Positions 30,571-42,964 of a DNA stretch of 64,000 nt are shown here, piece after piece. Position 1 is the first letter of the stretch. Each line of letters starts with the position of its first letter. Position numbers and translations under genes: made by a program. The notes under the pieces were generated by a model. That model did no database searches, was not told the DNA's origin, and saw nothing but the letters and a program-made list of their open reading frames with translations. Source of the stretch: Wolfiporia cocos (taxonomy: Eukaryota > Basidiomycota > Agaricomycetes > Polyporales > Phaeolaceae); contig JACCLO010000008.1 of assembly GCA_029448655.1 (NCBI GenBank), forward strand, positions 868,001 to 932,000, in the 5' to 3' direction.

Positions 30571-32577
30571 ATGCGTACTTCTGCATTGTTGTTTGCCATT
30601 TCTCTCGCTGTAACCGTCTCCGCTTGGGATAGAATTTGTGCGGTGAGACCCCTCGGCGGAGGTCGCGACGACGGTCCCAGCATCAACAATGCATTCAAGG
30701 AATGCTCCGAGAACGCAGCCATCATCCTGGACAGCTATTACAGTGTCAACACGTTGCTCTTAGCAGAAGGACTCAGCCATGTGGATATTATTCTGAGCGG
30801 GACATGTATGTGCTCGATGGATTATATTGTTAGCTTGCGATTCGTGACTTTGCTTCGACTGAAGTGCAATATACTCCGAATATTGCATACTGGTCACCGA
30901 ATAGCCTGTATATGACATACCAGAACGCGTACGTCGATTTAACCTCCTATGTCGATCCCTATTGAGCTGGAGATCGCCAGGACGACTTTCTGGTTCCTTT
31001 CCGGGGACCATATTCATTTATATGGTGGCGGTACCATCGACGGCAATGGACAGGTCTGGTGGGATACTTATGCGAACAACCAAGTATGTCGCGTAGTTCA
31101 ACCTAACTGGGTCTAATCAATATACTGTCCTTACTCTGCCTACAGGACTCCGGCACCGCTGGCGGCTCTTCGACAACGTTCGCACGTCCAGTCCCATTGA
31201 CAGTGGGTAATGCCTCGAACGTGATTGTAGAAGATATCACAGAGATTGGGTCGCCATTTTGGGTAAGTCTACGTCTCATTTCGTAGAAGATCAAGCTCGT
31301 TGACTGACCGTTTCCGTCAACAGAACAATGTGAGCAGTCCGTAATTCCGGCCGCTGTATATTTGACTGTGTATCTCACAGTTCGTGTACCAAAGTACGAA
31401 TGTCACGTACAGAAACATCAAGTGAGTTGCTTATTTAGTACAAGACAACCAGTCTAAATGTTCGACAGCATAAGCTCCGTGTCGTACTCTAGTAATGCTG
31501 CCGTCAACTCTGGCAAGTGGTTTAATCCGCTCAAAGATTGGACAACCTGTTGATTCATACTGTCCCACATTCCAGATGGATGGGACATCTACCGCTCTTC
31601 CTACGTGACGATAACAGATTCCACTGTGCATAACGACGATGACTGTGTCTGTACGTCTAGGTTCCATCCTTCTCAAAGGCATAGTAACGAGTCTGGCGAA
31701 TAGCCTTTAAGCCAAACAGCACCAACATTGTAGTGACCAACATGTGGTGCAACGGCTCGCACGGCATCTCAGTCGGCAGTCTTGGACAGGTTAAATTCTG
31801 TTGCTTTGCTTCATGTGATGCCTACTGACCTGTTCTGGTGTAGTACGCAGGAGAAACAGATATTGTCGCGAATGTCTACGTTTCAAACATTACGATGCTC
31901 AACGCACAAAACGGTGCGCGAATAAAGGTGTTTGGCGGAAACCCCGAACCCAGTAAGCGTTTTGTATCGCCTTCAGACTGTATTGCTTCTGTATTGCTTA
32001 TGCTGTGTAGATAGTACTGCTGGAGGCGGAACGGGCTACGTTAAGAACATCACGTTCGAGAACCTCTACGGTAATATCATTACCTCTCATGCTGGGACTT
32101 ACGTCTGAATTGAGTTTATTACAGTGCATAACGTAGACAACCCGGTTTTGATTGACCAGGTTTGCCTCAATACCTCTTGTCCGGCTGCTGAAACTAGCTC
32201 ATCCCTCACTGTAGTGTTACGACACAAGCGCCAGCATGTGCGCCAAGTATCCGAGCAACCTTACTATCTCTGACGTCCACTGTAATGTGCACATTTTGCG
32301 GAATTGCATCACACTAATCGGCGAACTTAGATATCAACATAACAGGGACGTCATCTGGCGCAGAAGGGAGTGTCGTAGTTAGCTTGGAGTGTTCCGATGA
32401 ATGTCAGGATATCACAGCGACTGGGACCCACCTTAGCGCACCTAACGGTACAGCGACATACATCTGCGAAAATATTGCAAGCACAGCTGAGGTGTGTACA
32501 CTTGTGGCTAAAGATTGATGCGGTGTGTTAATCAGATCGGTCAGCTCGACTTCAATTGTACCGCTCCCTCGACCTAA
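30571..32577 (+). CDS. Exopolygalacturonase, glycoside hydrolase family 28
   Basis: Secreted pectinase that removes galacturonate from homogalacturonan ends. Fifteen exons join in phase to 414 residues: 30571-30805, 30865-30928, 30981-31083, 31146-31262, 31324-31329, 31381-31421, 31469-31512, 31576-31650, 31704-31789, 31844-31952, 32011-32070, 32125-32159, 32215-32281, 32331-32491 and 32536-32577. A signal peptide covers about residues 1-18 ([13 protein letters not shown]). GH28 catalytic groups are NSDG (D204), NDDDC (D225, D226), GSHG (H248) and RIK (R283, K285), with spacing like that of known polygalacturonases. [14 protein letters not shown] is typical of the exo-acting subgroup. Many N-glycosylation sites are visible. 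One exon is only 6 nt, and the intron at 31513 has a GC donor. The usual Gly before the Asp pair is replaced by Asp. Confidence 0.9.
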
Positions 32578-33362
32578 TGATCCGTCATGACGATCCCTGG
32601 ACCATGATTAACGACGAGCTTGCTTAGGAACTGCCTACTGCGAACGAACGATTTAGTATCCTGTAGTATATGATTCATATAGGTATACGATTGTTGCACT
32701 TATTCCGATGGACTCTGTTTCGAAGTGCGGTTGCTCCCACAGCGAATGTGCACACGATATGTGCCTTCGCGTGATTGATAGATTGCTTAACGACAATTGT
32801 CCCTTTTCAAGACAGTCAACCCTTTGACTTAGCTTGTGGAACCCGTATTCCGAAGACCAAGAGCCTGAGTGGGCCGAAATGCCTTGTCTTAGTCGAAAGG
32901 TTTTCGGATCGCACTTCGTGAGGTCAGATATCACTAGATCTACATCTGAGCCACTTAATTCGAGGGTTTAGAGTAAATAGCAGATTTCGCAATGCATAGG
33001 TATAATGCCGTGCGGCGTTGATTAATACTTGCCATACGAACAGCGAGCGTCAAGAACGAGCTCCGACCTCCGCGACGGGCCTACAAGGAGCCCCGGCAGT
33101 GCATACTCCAATTCAACGATACTGTTATCAACTAAAATAATCATCGCGTCTTGGGACACTCCATCAATTATCTTAGTCAATGCACGGAGCCGATGCTCCG
33201 CGCACTGGTCAGGGCGACTGCTGACTGGACCCACTGATCGACTATAGATTGGTATGGGTCCAATATCGACCAAAAACATAATAGACGCCACGAATACCAT
33301 CACCACCAGTGCACAAAACCTCCTGCGCCCATCTCGCAAATTAATAATTGATTCAGCTCTGT
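32578..33362. other. Convergent intergenic region
   Basis: Spacer between the GH28 stop (plus strand) and the oxidoreductase stop (minus strand). A minus-strand frame of about 110 codons (33022-33366) has one hydrophobic stretch but no family motif and lacks an ATG start, so it was not called. Confidence 0.45.
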
Positions 33363-34902
33363 TCACATATCAAACTGCGATGTAGGTCGCGGACTGAGAC
33401 CAGACTTCACATGCGATAAACATCGGTCGCAATTTGGAAGTCATTAGTCAAACGCACCTTAGTATATACGGCGTCGATAACTTGCATAGCATTGATGGAG
33501 TCCTCAGCAGATCTCCATGCCATGGGCGAGCGCCTTTTCAACTTGTCCACAAACGCTTCAAGTTGGTAACGGTATCTATACACCGATTAACCCCGACAAC
33601 GGAGGGCTTTTAGCAACTATACTCACGCAGACCACCATTCTTCGCCACGATCTCCTTGGCGCTTATAGCACCTCTCTACCCTTCGCCTTCCTCGCTTAGG
33701 AATCACAGTGATGGTGTGCCACAGAGAAGGCAGAGGGTAATTCCATATCTCAAGCGTGCCTCCCTCACATTCTACTTGCAGCGTGATTTTGACCCACCGC
33801 GGCAGGAGCCTGAATGGACCCCAGCCCTCCAGTGCATGATCAACAATGATTGTAGCGGGAATGGTATCAGCGAATATTAAACGAGTCTCCATGCGCCGAT
33901 CGACCTGCATAGATTCCGGGCGGCAGATAGCACGTGCGTATTCGACGGTGGGATTGGAGGAGGTTAGATAGCACATGACATTCAGGGGATACGCTGTCGG
34001 TAGCTCTATTTTGTGGATTTCTGACCATGATGTGGAGTCCTTACTTACGTCCTAGATCCATGAACGCCCCGCCACCGAGATCATAGTGATAACGGATATC
34101 GTCGCCTGGGAACATAACGTTGCCCCATATACCGAAATGCGCATGCATGCTTGTAATACTCCCCAGCTCGCTGCAGTCCACGATGTCCTTCATTCTGTGC
34201 AAAGCAGGATGGAATCTTACGGGAACCGCGTCATTATCAGCCTCCGGTCATATTGACAATTGTCTGGACATCGTACCGGGGCTGCCATGCTTCAAGGAGA
34301 ACTAGATTCTTTTCGGCCGCCATTGCGAACATCCGGCGAGTATCGTTTGCATTGTTCGCAATAGGTTTGTCGCATATGACGTGCTTGCCTGCAGAGAGTG
34401 CCTTGATAGTCCATTCGCAATGCAAACTGTTTGGTAACTCCTCACGTAGTCAGTTTGGAAACGACGAACTTCTGTCTGCGCTCACGCCAATATAAATCGC
34501 GTCGACCTCAGGATCATTCACAAGATCTATAGACTCAGTGATGCAGCCCGTGGGAGGACATAAGGAGTAGGTGAACAGATTACCTTGATATCCACTCCGG
34601 CCTCCGTAGACTTTCGGGATGCTCCACTTACGTGCATATTCTGCAGCACGGCCCAAGTCTCGCGCTGCTATTGCCTTAATACATACTTCCTCGTGGCAGC
34701 GTGCTGGTTTGATGATAGCGTCTGGAGCAATACGGGACGCCCCTAGTATGCCAAAGTGCACAATAGAAGAATCTGCACTCTTGGCTTCTGTGTGTGGGTT
34801 TGTTGTCTTTTGAGAATATTAAAAGCCTGTCAGGAGCAGTTATCTCGCTTTGTAATGATGATTTACCTTTCTGAGACGGTTGATGACATTCAATAAGTTC
34901 AT
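33363..34902 (-). CDS. Gfo/Idh/MocA oxidoreductase (D-xylose/dihydrodiol dehydrogenase type)
   Basis: NAD(P)-dependent dehydrogenase that probably oxidises a sugar or dihydrodiol. Eight exons join in phase to 384 residues: 34867-34902, 34584-34806, 34486-34526, 34277-34437, 34049-34215, 33627-33993, 33458-33575 and 33363-33404. The nucleotide-binding turn is FGILGASRIAPDAI (about residues 30-43). YAGKW-like IPKVYGG and DPEVDAIYIG follow, then LPNSLHCEWTIKALSAGKHV and the family motif EKP, here DKP (D123-K124-P125). The second domain has FHPALHRMKDIVD, GIWGN, YHYDLGGGAFMDLG and, near the C-terminus, SPMAWRSAEDSINAMQVIDAVYTKSG. Length matches fungal members (about 380). Exon 1 and the 48-bp third intron (acceptor after GAGGAG) are the least certain parts. 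The substrate cannot be settled from sequence. Confidence 0.85.
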
Positions 34903-35301
34903 CTTCGGCCGTGCATAGGATTCTGGGGGCCGTATAACTAGATGACCCTTCCACGAGATGATATGTTCTGGCTTAGGCGTAGATGATCCGGTGTTGCTTT
35001 AAATAGTCGGGGCCAGAAGCCTTCTTGCCTGACTCTTCACTCTATAAGCCGACAAACTCCTAGTGTGAAGACAACAGAGGTTCGATAATTGCACCATACT
35101 ATTTTCGAGCGTGTATCTCATACCTTGACTTGTATAATACCTAGAACTTCCAGCTACTGTGAATCACTGAATGTCCGCGACGAGGCGTCTATCTGAGGCT
35201 ATCTGCCAATTGGATCATTGATTGGCGCGCCATCTGTTATTGACAAACATCCACAACAACAAATAGATCTAAGCGATTGAGAGGAAAATCGGGAGACCGA
35301 G

Positions 35302-35447
35302 TGTGGCACCTTGCACCAGTCGCATCAAGGCTACGAGTACCTCCTGATACAACTACAACTTAGCCAAGGCCACCTCTTCGCGGGCCTAACGTGACCTTAG
35401 ACTGTAAACCGCATTCAACAAAGTCACGACATACATTCAGCATATCA
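35302..35447. repeat. Dispersed repeat shared with 63182-63329
   Basis: The two stretches share GTGGCACCTTGCACCA, GCATCAAGGCTAC, GTACCTCCTGAT, AAGGCCACCTCTT and CATACATTCAGCATA in the same order, with about 80% identity by eye. It is probably a fragment of an unclassified transposon. Confidence 0.75.
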
Positions 35448-35814
35448 GGATGAGTCGAAACTTGCTATGTGTATTGTACCGTACACTAGCCAAGCATACT
35501 CGCTAAGTAGAGATAGTAGGCTGAATGCCATGTGAGTGTGATAGTGTAAAAGGGCTTGTCACGGTGCAGACTATTTGTCCAGTAGACATTGTAAAATAAA
35601 GCCTCTTGCCATTCAGGTGAGCTGAATATCATCGGTCTCCATCGGGTCGCTCTCATTGTCATATTCGAGGCATGATGCAGATGCGCAATCAGCAGAAACA
35701 ACGAAGAACTACAATACGGATACTCAGACCTTGGGCAAAAACGAACGAAGCGCGCATTGACTGAGGCGTAAAATGCTATCTAATTCGTTGATCCAGGCTG
35801 CCTCGCGTAGATCA

Positions 35815-35835
35815 AGCTTGAAGCTTGAAGCTTGA
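35815..35835 (+). repeat. Three tandem AGCTTGA units
   Basis: Three perfect 7-bp copies in a row, within gene-free sequence. No role is apparent. Confidence 0.7.
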
Positions 35836-38365
35836 AGCGGCACAACATCAGACTAGTTATTCTGTGAGGTAGTAATTTTGTGAGGTAAATTAACTTACAA
35901 TAGCACAGTCATGATTAATTCATTGTTACCTACCCTGCAGTCCATCTTACGAAAACTTCATCGTACTGGCAGAAATAGCATCAGTTTCGCCTCACATGGC
36001 ATCCAGATCACGTATACATACACCTAGGCGATCCACACGGGCCATTCCAATACCGAGGACGCTGAGAACGAATACGATTCTGGGTACTCGCCAACAACAT
36101 AGCTCATAACGCGATTGTCTGCTCACCAAAGTAGATCCCCGCTAAAACATCGTCAGAGTCTCGCTACAGCAGTAGAACAGTTCTGGCGCACTATCCCTGA
36201 TGAGTACCCTGCTCACAGTAGCATGATCTTTCCGGATCTCATTGTTTGGATAGTCTGGTTCAAAGCCAGGTAATGGCCATGACAAGGCCATCGGACGCGA
36301 CGGAAGATGCTCTGGATCCGTTATGCCTGCGATCGGACTGAGTGCTTGTCATCACAATAGAGGCAGCTCTCCTTACAGCTGAATCTGAGGAAAATGTCAG
36401 CTGTGGTTGACGTACTGGTATGCATACTTGCACCTAGTCCAGTTCTGGGAAGTTATAATAGGAGTACGAGGCTGAAGGTTCAGTTCAGCTGATATTCTGG
36501 TATTGTATTGATGACTGCGTACTGGGCATGATACATTAATGCCAAAGGAAGCGCGTCTGTCAAACCGAAGCGAGATGTATAGAGCCACATCGTGTCATCG
36601 ACCATGATTCTGAGACATACTGTTATGAGTATATCAATCGCTTGACATCAGAGCTTGAGGGGACTGGAGGAGATAGGGCTTACCTGGCCGTTCCACCCTG
36701 GTTATTGGAACTATTCATATTCTAACTCGGAATGTTCTGAACTATCAACGATGTCAGTGCAGAATTGAATGCTGATGCATGCGAAGACGTGGACAAGGAG
36801 ACATTATTCAAACAGTAGATGTGAACAAGGATTGATCGTTTAAACGTTGATCAATCGCCGCGGCGCGCGGGCGTGTTACGTCCATACGGTATTAGTATCA
36901 GTCAGGACAGCAGATCTCCGACGACTACTAGGTGCACAATATCTAATGGATTGCAATCAAGGTGGGTTGCGCCTATTCCAAGCGACCAGTGATATCAGCA
37001 AAAGTTGATTGATATTGTTTGAGTTGTTAGTAGCCCCCAATCGAGACCGACGTTATCTGTATCGACAAGCGCTAAGAAGAGCCACGTCGGGTACCATTCT
37101 GAAGATCACTTATGTTTTCGCATTGATCGAAGCACTATTCTCATAGTGTCCGGATGGTTCAGACTTCTGCAGAAAAAGTCGGCCGTTGTTAGCGATTCCT
37201 ACCTTTATCTTTGAGAAGGCCGTCTGTACCTCCTGGATGACCTCGCGAGATGAAGTTGTTATTATTGTCCGCTGGCACTATATCCGGAGGGATGTCGTTA
37301 ATTAGCGAAGAGAATGACACCGGCTGCTAAGCGCTAAGCCTCGTGCGCACATCCAAGTGATTGACAGGAGCAGGGCGCTCTCCCGTCTCGCGTTCTGGGC
37401 TAAAGACCGTAATATCCCTATCAACTGGATCAGCTAGTGCAGCACTTTTCGTGAAGCCGAAGCATGCGAGGTGCTCTGAGCAGCAGGGAGTTCTGGTAGA
37501 TTGCAATTGCTGGCCTTGAATCCCTGTTATTCAAGCGCCCAAGGAGTCGGATAGCGTTGAGTGTTGAATGTCTTCCAGCTGTATACGGGTTCAATCCAGA
37601 CCCGCCGGCCGCGGAACAGGATCACGGAGATAGTGACGAATTCTCCAATTCAAGCTCTGAACGATTCAGGGAGCGCTGCAAGTACGAGCTAACCTTAATG
37701 GGCTCGCGTCTTTCTGCGTCTGTCCACTCCATATGAACGTCAGTGATAAAGATGGGCTAGCAAATTCACTTGGCAGTGATAAACCAGAATTACTGCTATA
37801 AACCAACGAGAAGGCAACCATCATCCGCAGCACTATGGCCGACAAACTGTGGCCGCGCAGCCGAGGAGGATGTGTCGGCAGACAAGGAGGCACATACGCG
37901 GCCATATCTCCCCGAGCTGCAGATTGCTGAGCATCTTTATTATCGCAAAGCAACGACGTCTCGGCATGAGTACTGTTTATGTTGTAATCACGGCCTGCCC
38001 GTGAACATTGCACTGCGTTGCCATCCGATAGGGAAGAAATGACAGAGCTCTCGGGATTGAGATGAAACTGTAACCAGTGGATGATCGCTAGCCGTTGCCG
38101 GTCGCAGCGCCCGGCACAGGCGCGGCGTGGGAGATGGTGGCGTCGGAGGGATGAAGCTGAGGGAGGCCTACGACTTGTCCGCATTCCAATCGACGCGAGA
38201 CTTGCTTTAGACCTCCGTCGCGCCCCTATACGCTTTCTAGCGAGCCTTGTCCGACTCTTGTCTCTCCTTTGCCTCGTATCTGCCCCTGCGGCCCCTTATC
38301 TCCACGCCGGCACGACCCTTGCACCCAATTCAGACCGCTCAGACCACAGCCTGCACGATCCTGCC

Positions 38366-40298
38366 ATGTCCAGCAAAGATCACGAAAAGTCTCTGCCCAG
38401 CTCCACCGAGGAGTTGCAGATGCTCGAGGTCCGCGACGAGAAGGCCCCGGATCAGCCCTTGCCTTCACCGGTTACTGCGCCAGCAGCCCGTCCAGCGAAC
38501 AAGCCAAAGCTCTCTGCGGCCACGATTATCCCCATCTGGATTGTCCTCAGCTCGTCTGTCATCATCTACAACAACTACGTGTACAATTCCCTCCAGTTCC
38601 GCTACCCAGTCTTCCTGGTAACATGGCATCTGACCTTTGCGGTGAGTACCATCGTGTCCTTTAGTCGGGTTGCATCTGGAGAAGCACCGATGGCTTGGTG
38701 GATTTTATGGCATGGCAACTGTATTGAGAAGGGCAATTCGTCATTGAGCACCCGGGGTGTTGAAATCGTCCATCAGGACGACCATTACGTATAGCACGAA
38801 GCGTCGGCTAGCTTCTCTCCGAATGCGCACCCACGATATTGCGGGCGTTGAGCAACCGGTGGTTCTTTTGTTTAATGCAGTGAGCCAACCGTAGAGAGCA
38901 GCTGTATGTGAATCACGCTTGCAGCACAGGGTGTCCTGCCAGCGGATCTGGCCGCGGAAAGAAGAATTTCTGGCATTCATGTCTCCATCGTTTCCTGTCC
39001 TATAGCTTTATACCAGTGGGTATGCAGTGATGCGAGACACATCTCGAATCCTGTCAATCGTCGCTGGGAGGCTGTCAAGGCCTAGGAACTGCCTGATCTC
39101 ATTATGCGTTGTGGAATGGCACGCATGATGAACGTCAGCCCATATTGATGTGTGGTGACGAAGTGCGCAGTATGATCTTCTACATCGTGCGCATCGGTGT
39201 CTCCCTATGCACATTCTTCCCAGGAGACCGCTATCCTGCTATGCTTGAAACGATACTGCATATGCCCACCACCGAAGTGCCTGTTACTCATTGTTGTTTG
39301 TTTCCTGCAGGCGATCGGTACCCGCGTACTACAGCGTACCACGCACCTTCTTGACGGCGCGAAAGACGTACATCTTTCGAAAGACATGTTCATCCGATCT
39401 ATTCTACCGATTGGTCTGCTCTTCAGCGCGTCGCTTATCCTGAGCAACACCGCGTACTTGTACCTAAGCGTGGCATATATTCAAATGCTCAAGGTGCGTT
39501 GATCTCGCTACCTCACCGAGCGAATAACTGACAGTATGCGTTGTATCACCTACAGGCATTCGTGCCCGTGGCGATTCTGCTCATTTCATGGATATTCCGC
39601 ATCCAAGAGCCAAACAGGAAACTCGCGATGATCGTCGTCATGATTTCCTGCGGTGTTGCACTTGCCTCGCAGGGCGAGCTACACTTCAACCTGATCGGGT
39701 TCCTGACGCAAGCTGCAGCCGTTGTGGTACGTTCACACTGTTAACCCGGCACATACTAGTCATACACCTGACAATATCTCGCAGTTTGAGGCATCACGAC
39801 TCGTAATGATCCAGGTTTTGCTCCACGGCCTCAAGATGGACCCACTCGTGTCGTTGCACTACTACGCACCTGTGTGTGCGGTGATCAACCTCGCAGTACT
39901 CCCAATGACGGAGGGACTCGCGCCATTCTACGAGATCATGAATGTTGGGTATGTAGCGTCTGTGCTCTCTCCTATTAATCTTGGTCTCAATGGACGCTTC
40001 ACAGACCGTGGATCCTGCTGAGCAACGCGCTCGTTGCGTTCCTTCTGAATATCGCAGCAGTGTTCCTCGTTGGTGCCGGAAGCGGTCTCGTGCTCACGCT
40101 GGCAGGCGTGTTCAAAGACATTCTCCTTATCACGGGTTCCGTGATCATCTTTAGCGCGCACATTACACCTCTCCAGGTTATTGGTGCGTCACCGACCCTA
40201 TCCGTCCGCATCATATGCTGGAGACATCTGACGCGCCTGCAGGCTACTCGATCGCCCTTGGTGGCCTCGTGCTGTACAAGACTTCCTCCAACAAGTAG
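38366..40298 (+). CDS. TPT/DMT family sugar-phosphate or nucleotide-sugar transporter
   Basis: Golgi/ER-type antiporter of the triose-phosphate transporter branch of the drug/metabolite transporter superfamily. Six exons join in phase to 342 residues: 38366-38641, 39311-39493, 39556-39726, 39785-39948, 40005-40183 and 40243-40298. After an acidic cytosolic N-terminus (to about residue 55) come the hydrophobic spans typical of the family: IIPIWIVLSSSVIIYNNYVY, FRYPVFLVTWHLTF, LSNTAYLYLSVAYIQMLKAF, MIVVMISCGVALASQGE, FEASRLVMIQVLLH, PLVSLHYYAPVCAVINLAV, GLVLTLAGVFKDILLITGSV and SIALGGLVLYK. SRLVMIQVLL and KDILLI are strong family marks. The first intron is 669 bp, while the others are about 60 bp. 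No interruption was seen. The transported sugar compound is unknown. Confidence 0.9.
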
Positions 40299-40702
40299 AC
40301 GCGCATGCTCCCTAACGTCTATAGACTCAATCCCGCGTGCTCGTACTGAATCGGTCTGGACTTCTTACTTACATCCACTATCGTACACTGGCTTGTCTTA
40401 CTACTCTTCGGCCCCGCGGTTCCGTCTTGTCATGCACTTCGCCGTTCGTCGCTGTAGATAGGGGTAATGCGAACGTAGGCCTGGGGCTCTACGCCCCGTT
40501 CCATCATTAACTCTGTGTGCCAAACCGCTTTGTATCTCCACGGGTAGTCGTGTCATTATCCACAGTGTCTTCGTAGACCCTGCTGGTGTTTATCTACGCA
40601 CACGAAATTATTCTCTGAAGGTGTATGGATGATTAAGTCGCAATCCACAAGTATACTCTGCGGCTGACTCTCACTACAGTCACCACAATAGCGACTATAG
40701 TT

Positions 40703-40842
40703 CGGCGCGAGTTAGTTGCACTTTCGTACAATAGTGTGAACGTCACTCATTCCGAGGACCACGAAGAGGTCCGCGCCCGGGCAATTACCACAAGATGCTG
40801 GTGCACGCCCGCCCTCGGAAAAGGAAGCACTCACCTTGTTCT
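40703..40842. repeat. Hairpin motif, diverged copy
   Basis: Most diverged of six copies. It retains CCGAGGACC, a GGTCC partner and CCCTCGG pairing back to CCGAGG. The apical second hairpin is poorly conserved. Confidence 0.6.
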
Positions 40843-41377
40843 GACACCATGAGACGCCTGTGCGACTCAGAACAAGATCACTGCCGTGCGCAAGAGGGGT
40901 GAACCTACCTTGCGCAATAGTGAGAAAAATACTTGCCTTACACCATACCACAGAAAGGACTACTCACCCTGGTCACACTGTCGGTCTTGTCTTTAGGTAC
41001 GGGATTGATCTAGCACGAGTGTGAGTTGACGCGCTCATGCTGTAAAAACCACCTTGTCCTACCTCGGAAAGAGGAGCAGCGGAGATGGCTGGACAGAAGA
41101 TGGAAGGTAAGGAGAAGGCTTTCCACGATGTATGCTTTAGTGACGGATGCGGCGTCAGCCATTTGGTCTCTGACCGACATATGCTCACCTTTGTAGCGGT
41201 CGCTGTCAGCTGAGATGTCTCTTAACTATAAGGCAGCAGCTGACATATGGGAGACTAAAAGCAATCGATGTGGCGTTGTAAGTATAGATTGTGACGGCGA
41301 GACCTCCGAATTACAGAGTTGCAGTTATAGCAACAGATGGTCTCGTACGGTCTATACTGTGAGCAGATTCGGAATCC

Positions 41378-41515
41378 GGCGCGAGTTGGTTTCGCCCTCG
41401 CACGCTGCACGCAGTGCGAGGGGTACTTATCCCGAGGACCACGAAAAGGTCCGCGCCCGGACGAGCAATTGTGGTGCTCGCCCGCCCTCGGGGAAGGAAA
41501 CACTTACCTTGTTCC
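41378..41515. repeat. Hairpin motif, type 1 copy
   Basis: Stems visible are CCCTCGCAC with GTGCGAGGGG, GGACC with GGTCC, GAGCA with TGCTC, and CCCGAGG closing with CCTCGGG. A final short stem joins GGAAACA with TGTTCC. Confidence 0.7.
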
Positions 41516-42207
41516 TTAGCAAGCAAACACCTACCCTGCGCCGAAAAAGAGAACAACACTTACCCTGCGCTAGAAAAAAACAAACACATAATTTGAACGA
41601 CAGACAAAGAAAGACCTACCCGCAAACAGACAAAGAAAGATATACCTTGTATGGCAGAAAAAGACCAACGCACCTCGCACGACAGACAAAGAAAGACATA
41701 CCTAAGACATACCTTGCGTTACATACGACCTACATACCGTTCTCCTCTTAACGAAACGAGGTCGGATCTGATACGAGTGTGAGTGATAGCGTCAAGGATT
41801 TACTCGCAGCCTTACCTTGATGGTCGATAGGCCATCAGACAGCGAAGACAGCCAGACTAGAGAGAAGATGGAAGAGCGAAGGAAAGGTGGTGACGGTGAT
41901 GAGGAGTTCGAGATACCGGCCGCTATTTATGCTCATGTGGCGGGCGGCGTAACGTCAGCCATTTTGTCTCTGACCGCCACAAAGCGCGACGCGCCAGCCT
42001 CTTAGCGCATCAACCTGCGGTCAGCCGCATACGTCACTCGGTCCTCGAGGCACAAGTTGCCATATGAGCGCTGTGTGTGGCGTTTGGAATTTGAAGGCAC
42101 AGATTGTGGCAGCATCTTCCATGAAGGACGTCCCGAAGCAGCATATACATAACATCAATCATGGTAATATATTCATTTTAATCCGCGAGCGGATACGAGA
42201 CACGTTT

Positions 42208-42328
42208 GGCGCGAATTGACATCACCCTCGCATTGCATCAAGGCGTGAGGGGCTTACTTACCCCGAGGACCATGAAAAGTCTGCGACCGGACGAGCATTG
42301 TGCAGCCCTCACTTGCTCTCGTGGAAAG
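42208..42328. repeat. Hairpin motif, type 2 copy
   Basis: Shorter related form with CCCTCGC pairing to GCGTGAGGG, and a weakened closing stem (CCGAGG with CTCTCGTGG). Confidence 0.55.
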
Positions 42329-42828
42329 CCTTGCATCGAGAAGGAAACACGGAACTCGTATCTCAAAGAAAAAGGATTACCCTTCGCCGCGACAGAAGAA
42401 GCACTAGCCCGCCACTACACGATCTACCAGTCACCTACTTATCAGCTGTGGCTTGAGCCACGTCAATGACTCAGAGCTGAGTAATAAACAACAAGCCCCG
42501 CAAGTTCTCAGTGAAGTAGTAGAAATACTCCGATGGATGGTATAAAAAGCGGACAGAAGAAGAAGGATTTGCAGAAGGAGAGATTCGGTGTGTCATCCGC
42601 CGTTCATGCGATCCTAACTTATTAACGTTAGGAGATGAGTTCTAACGGTTGCATATGTTTTCTGTAAGTAATCAAATTCAGGTGTCTCAAACAACGGATT
42701 GATACCATCCAGGGGGTGCAGAATTTGCCAGCGAGCGTACCAGCATTTGCCTTCGGATGGAAAAATGATCCTATATATTCGGCAGTACAACTACTTAACT
42801 ATAACTATAGCCAGACATCGACAATTTT

Positions 42829-42964
42829 GGCGCGTGTTAGTTTCGCCTCCGCGCCGAAAAGACGCGGAGGGTACTTATCCCGAGGACCACGAAAAGGTCC
42901 GCGCCCGGACAAGCGACATGCGACGCTTGCCCGCCCTCGGGGAAGGAAACACTTACCTTGTTCC
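42829..42964. repeat. Hairpin motif, type 1 copy
   Basis: Stems are CCTCCGCG with CGCGGAGG, GGACC with GGTCC, AAGCG with CGCTT, and CCCGAGG with CCTCGGG. The first and third stems differ in sequence from the 41.4-kb copy but still pair. Confidence 0.7.

Larger units (their letters stand above)
34903..38365. other. Intergenic with repeat fragments, no gene recognised
   Basis: About 3.4 kb without a convincing gene. It contains a dispersed repeat at 35302-35447 and a 7-bp tandem repeat at 35815-35835. A minus-strand stretch near 37.17-37.5 kb encodes SPERETGERPAP and a short frame beginning LINDIPPDIVPAD, which might be decayed exons. No family was recognised. Confidence 0.4.

Noticed and set aside
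33022..33366. 114-codon minus-strand ORF after the oxidoreductase stop
   Set aside because: No ATG start and no family motif; it lies in the expected 3-prime UTR.
37170..37500. Possible exons encoding SPERETGERPAP and LINDIPPDIVPAD on the minus strand
   Set aside because: Could not be chained to further exons or assigned to a family; noted only as intergenic content.
37666..38184. 172-codon minus-strand ORF upstream of the TPT gene
   Set aside because: Biased, low-complexity composition, no domain, and it lies over the expected TPT promoter and 5-prime UTR.
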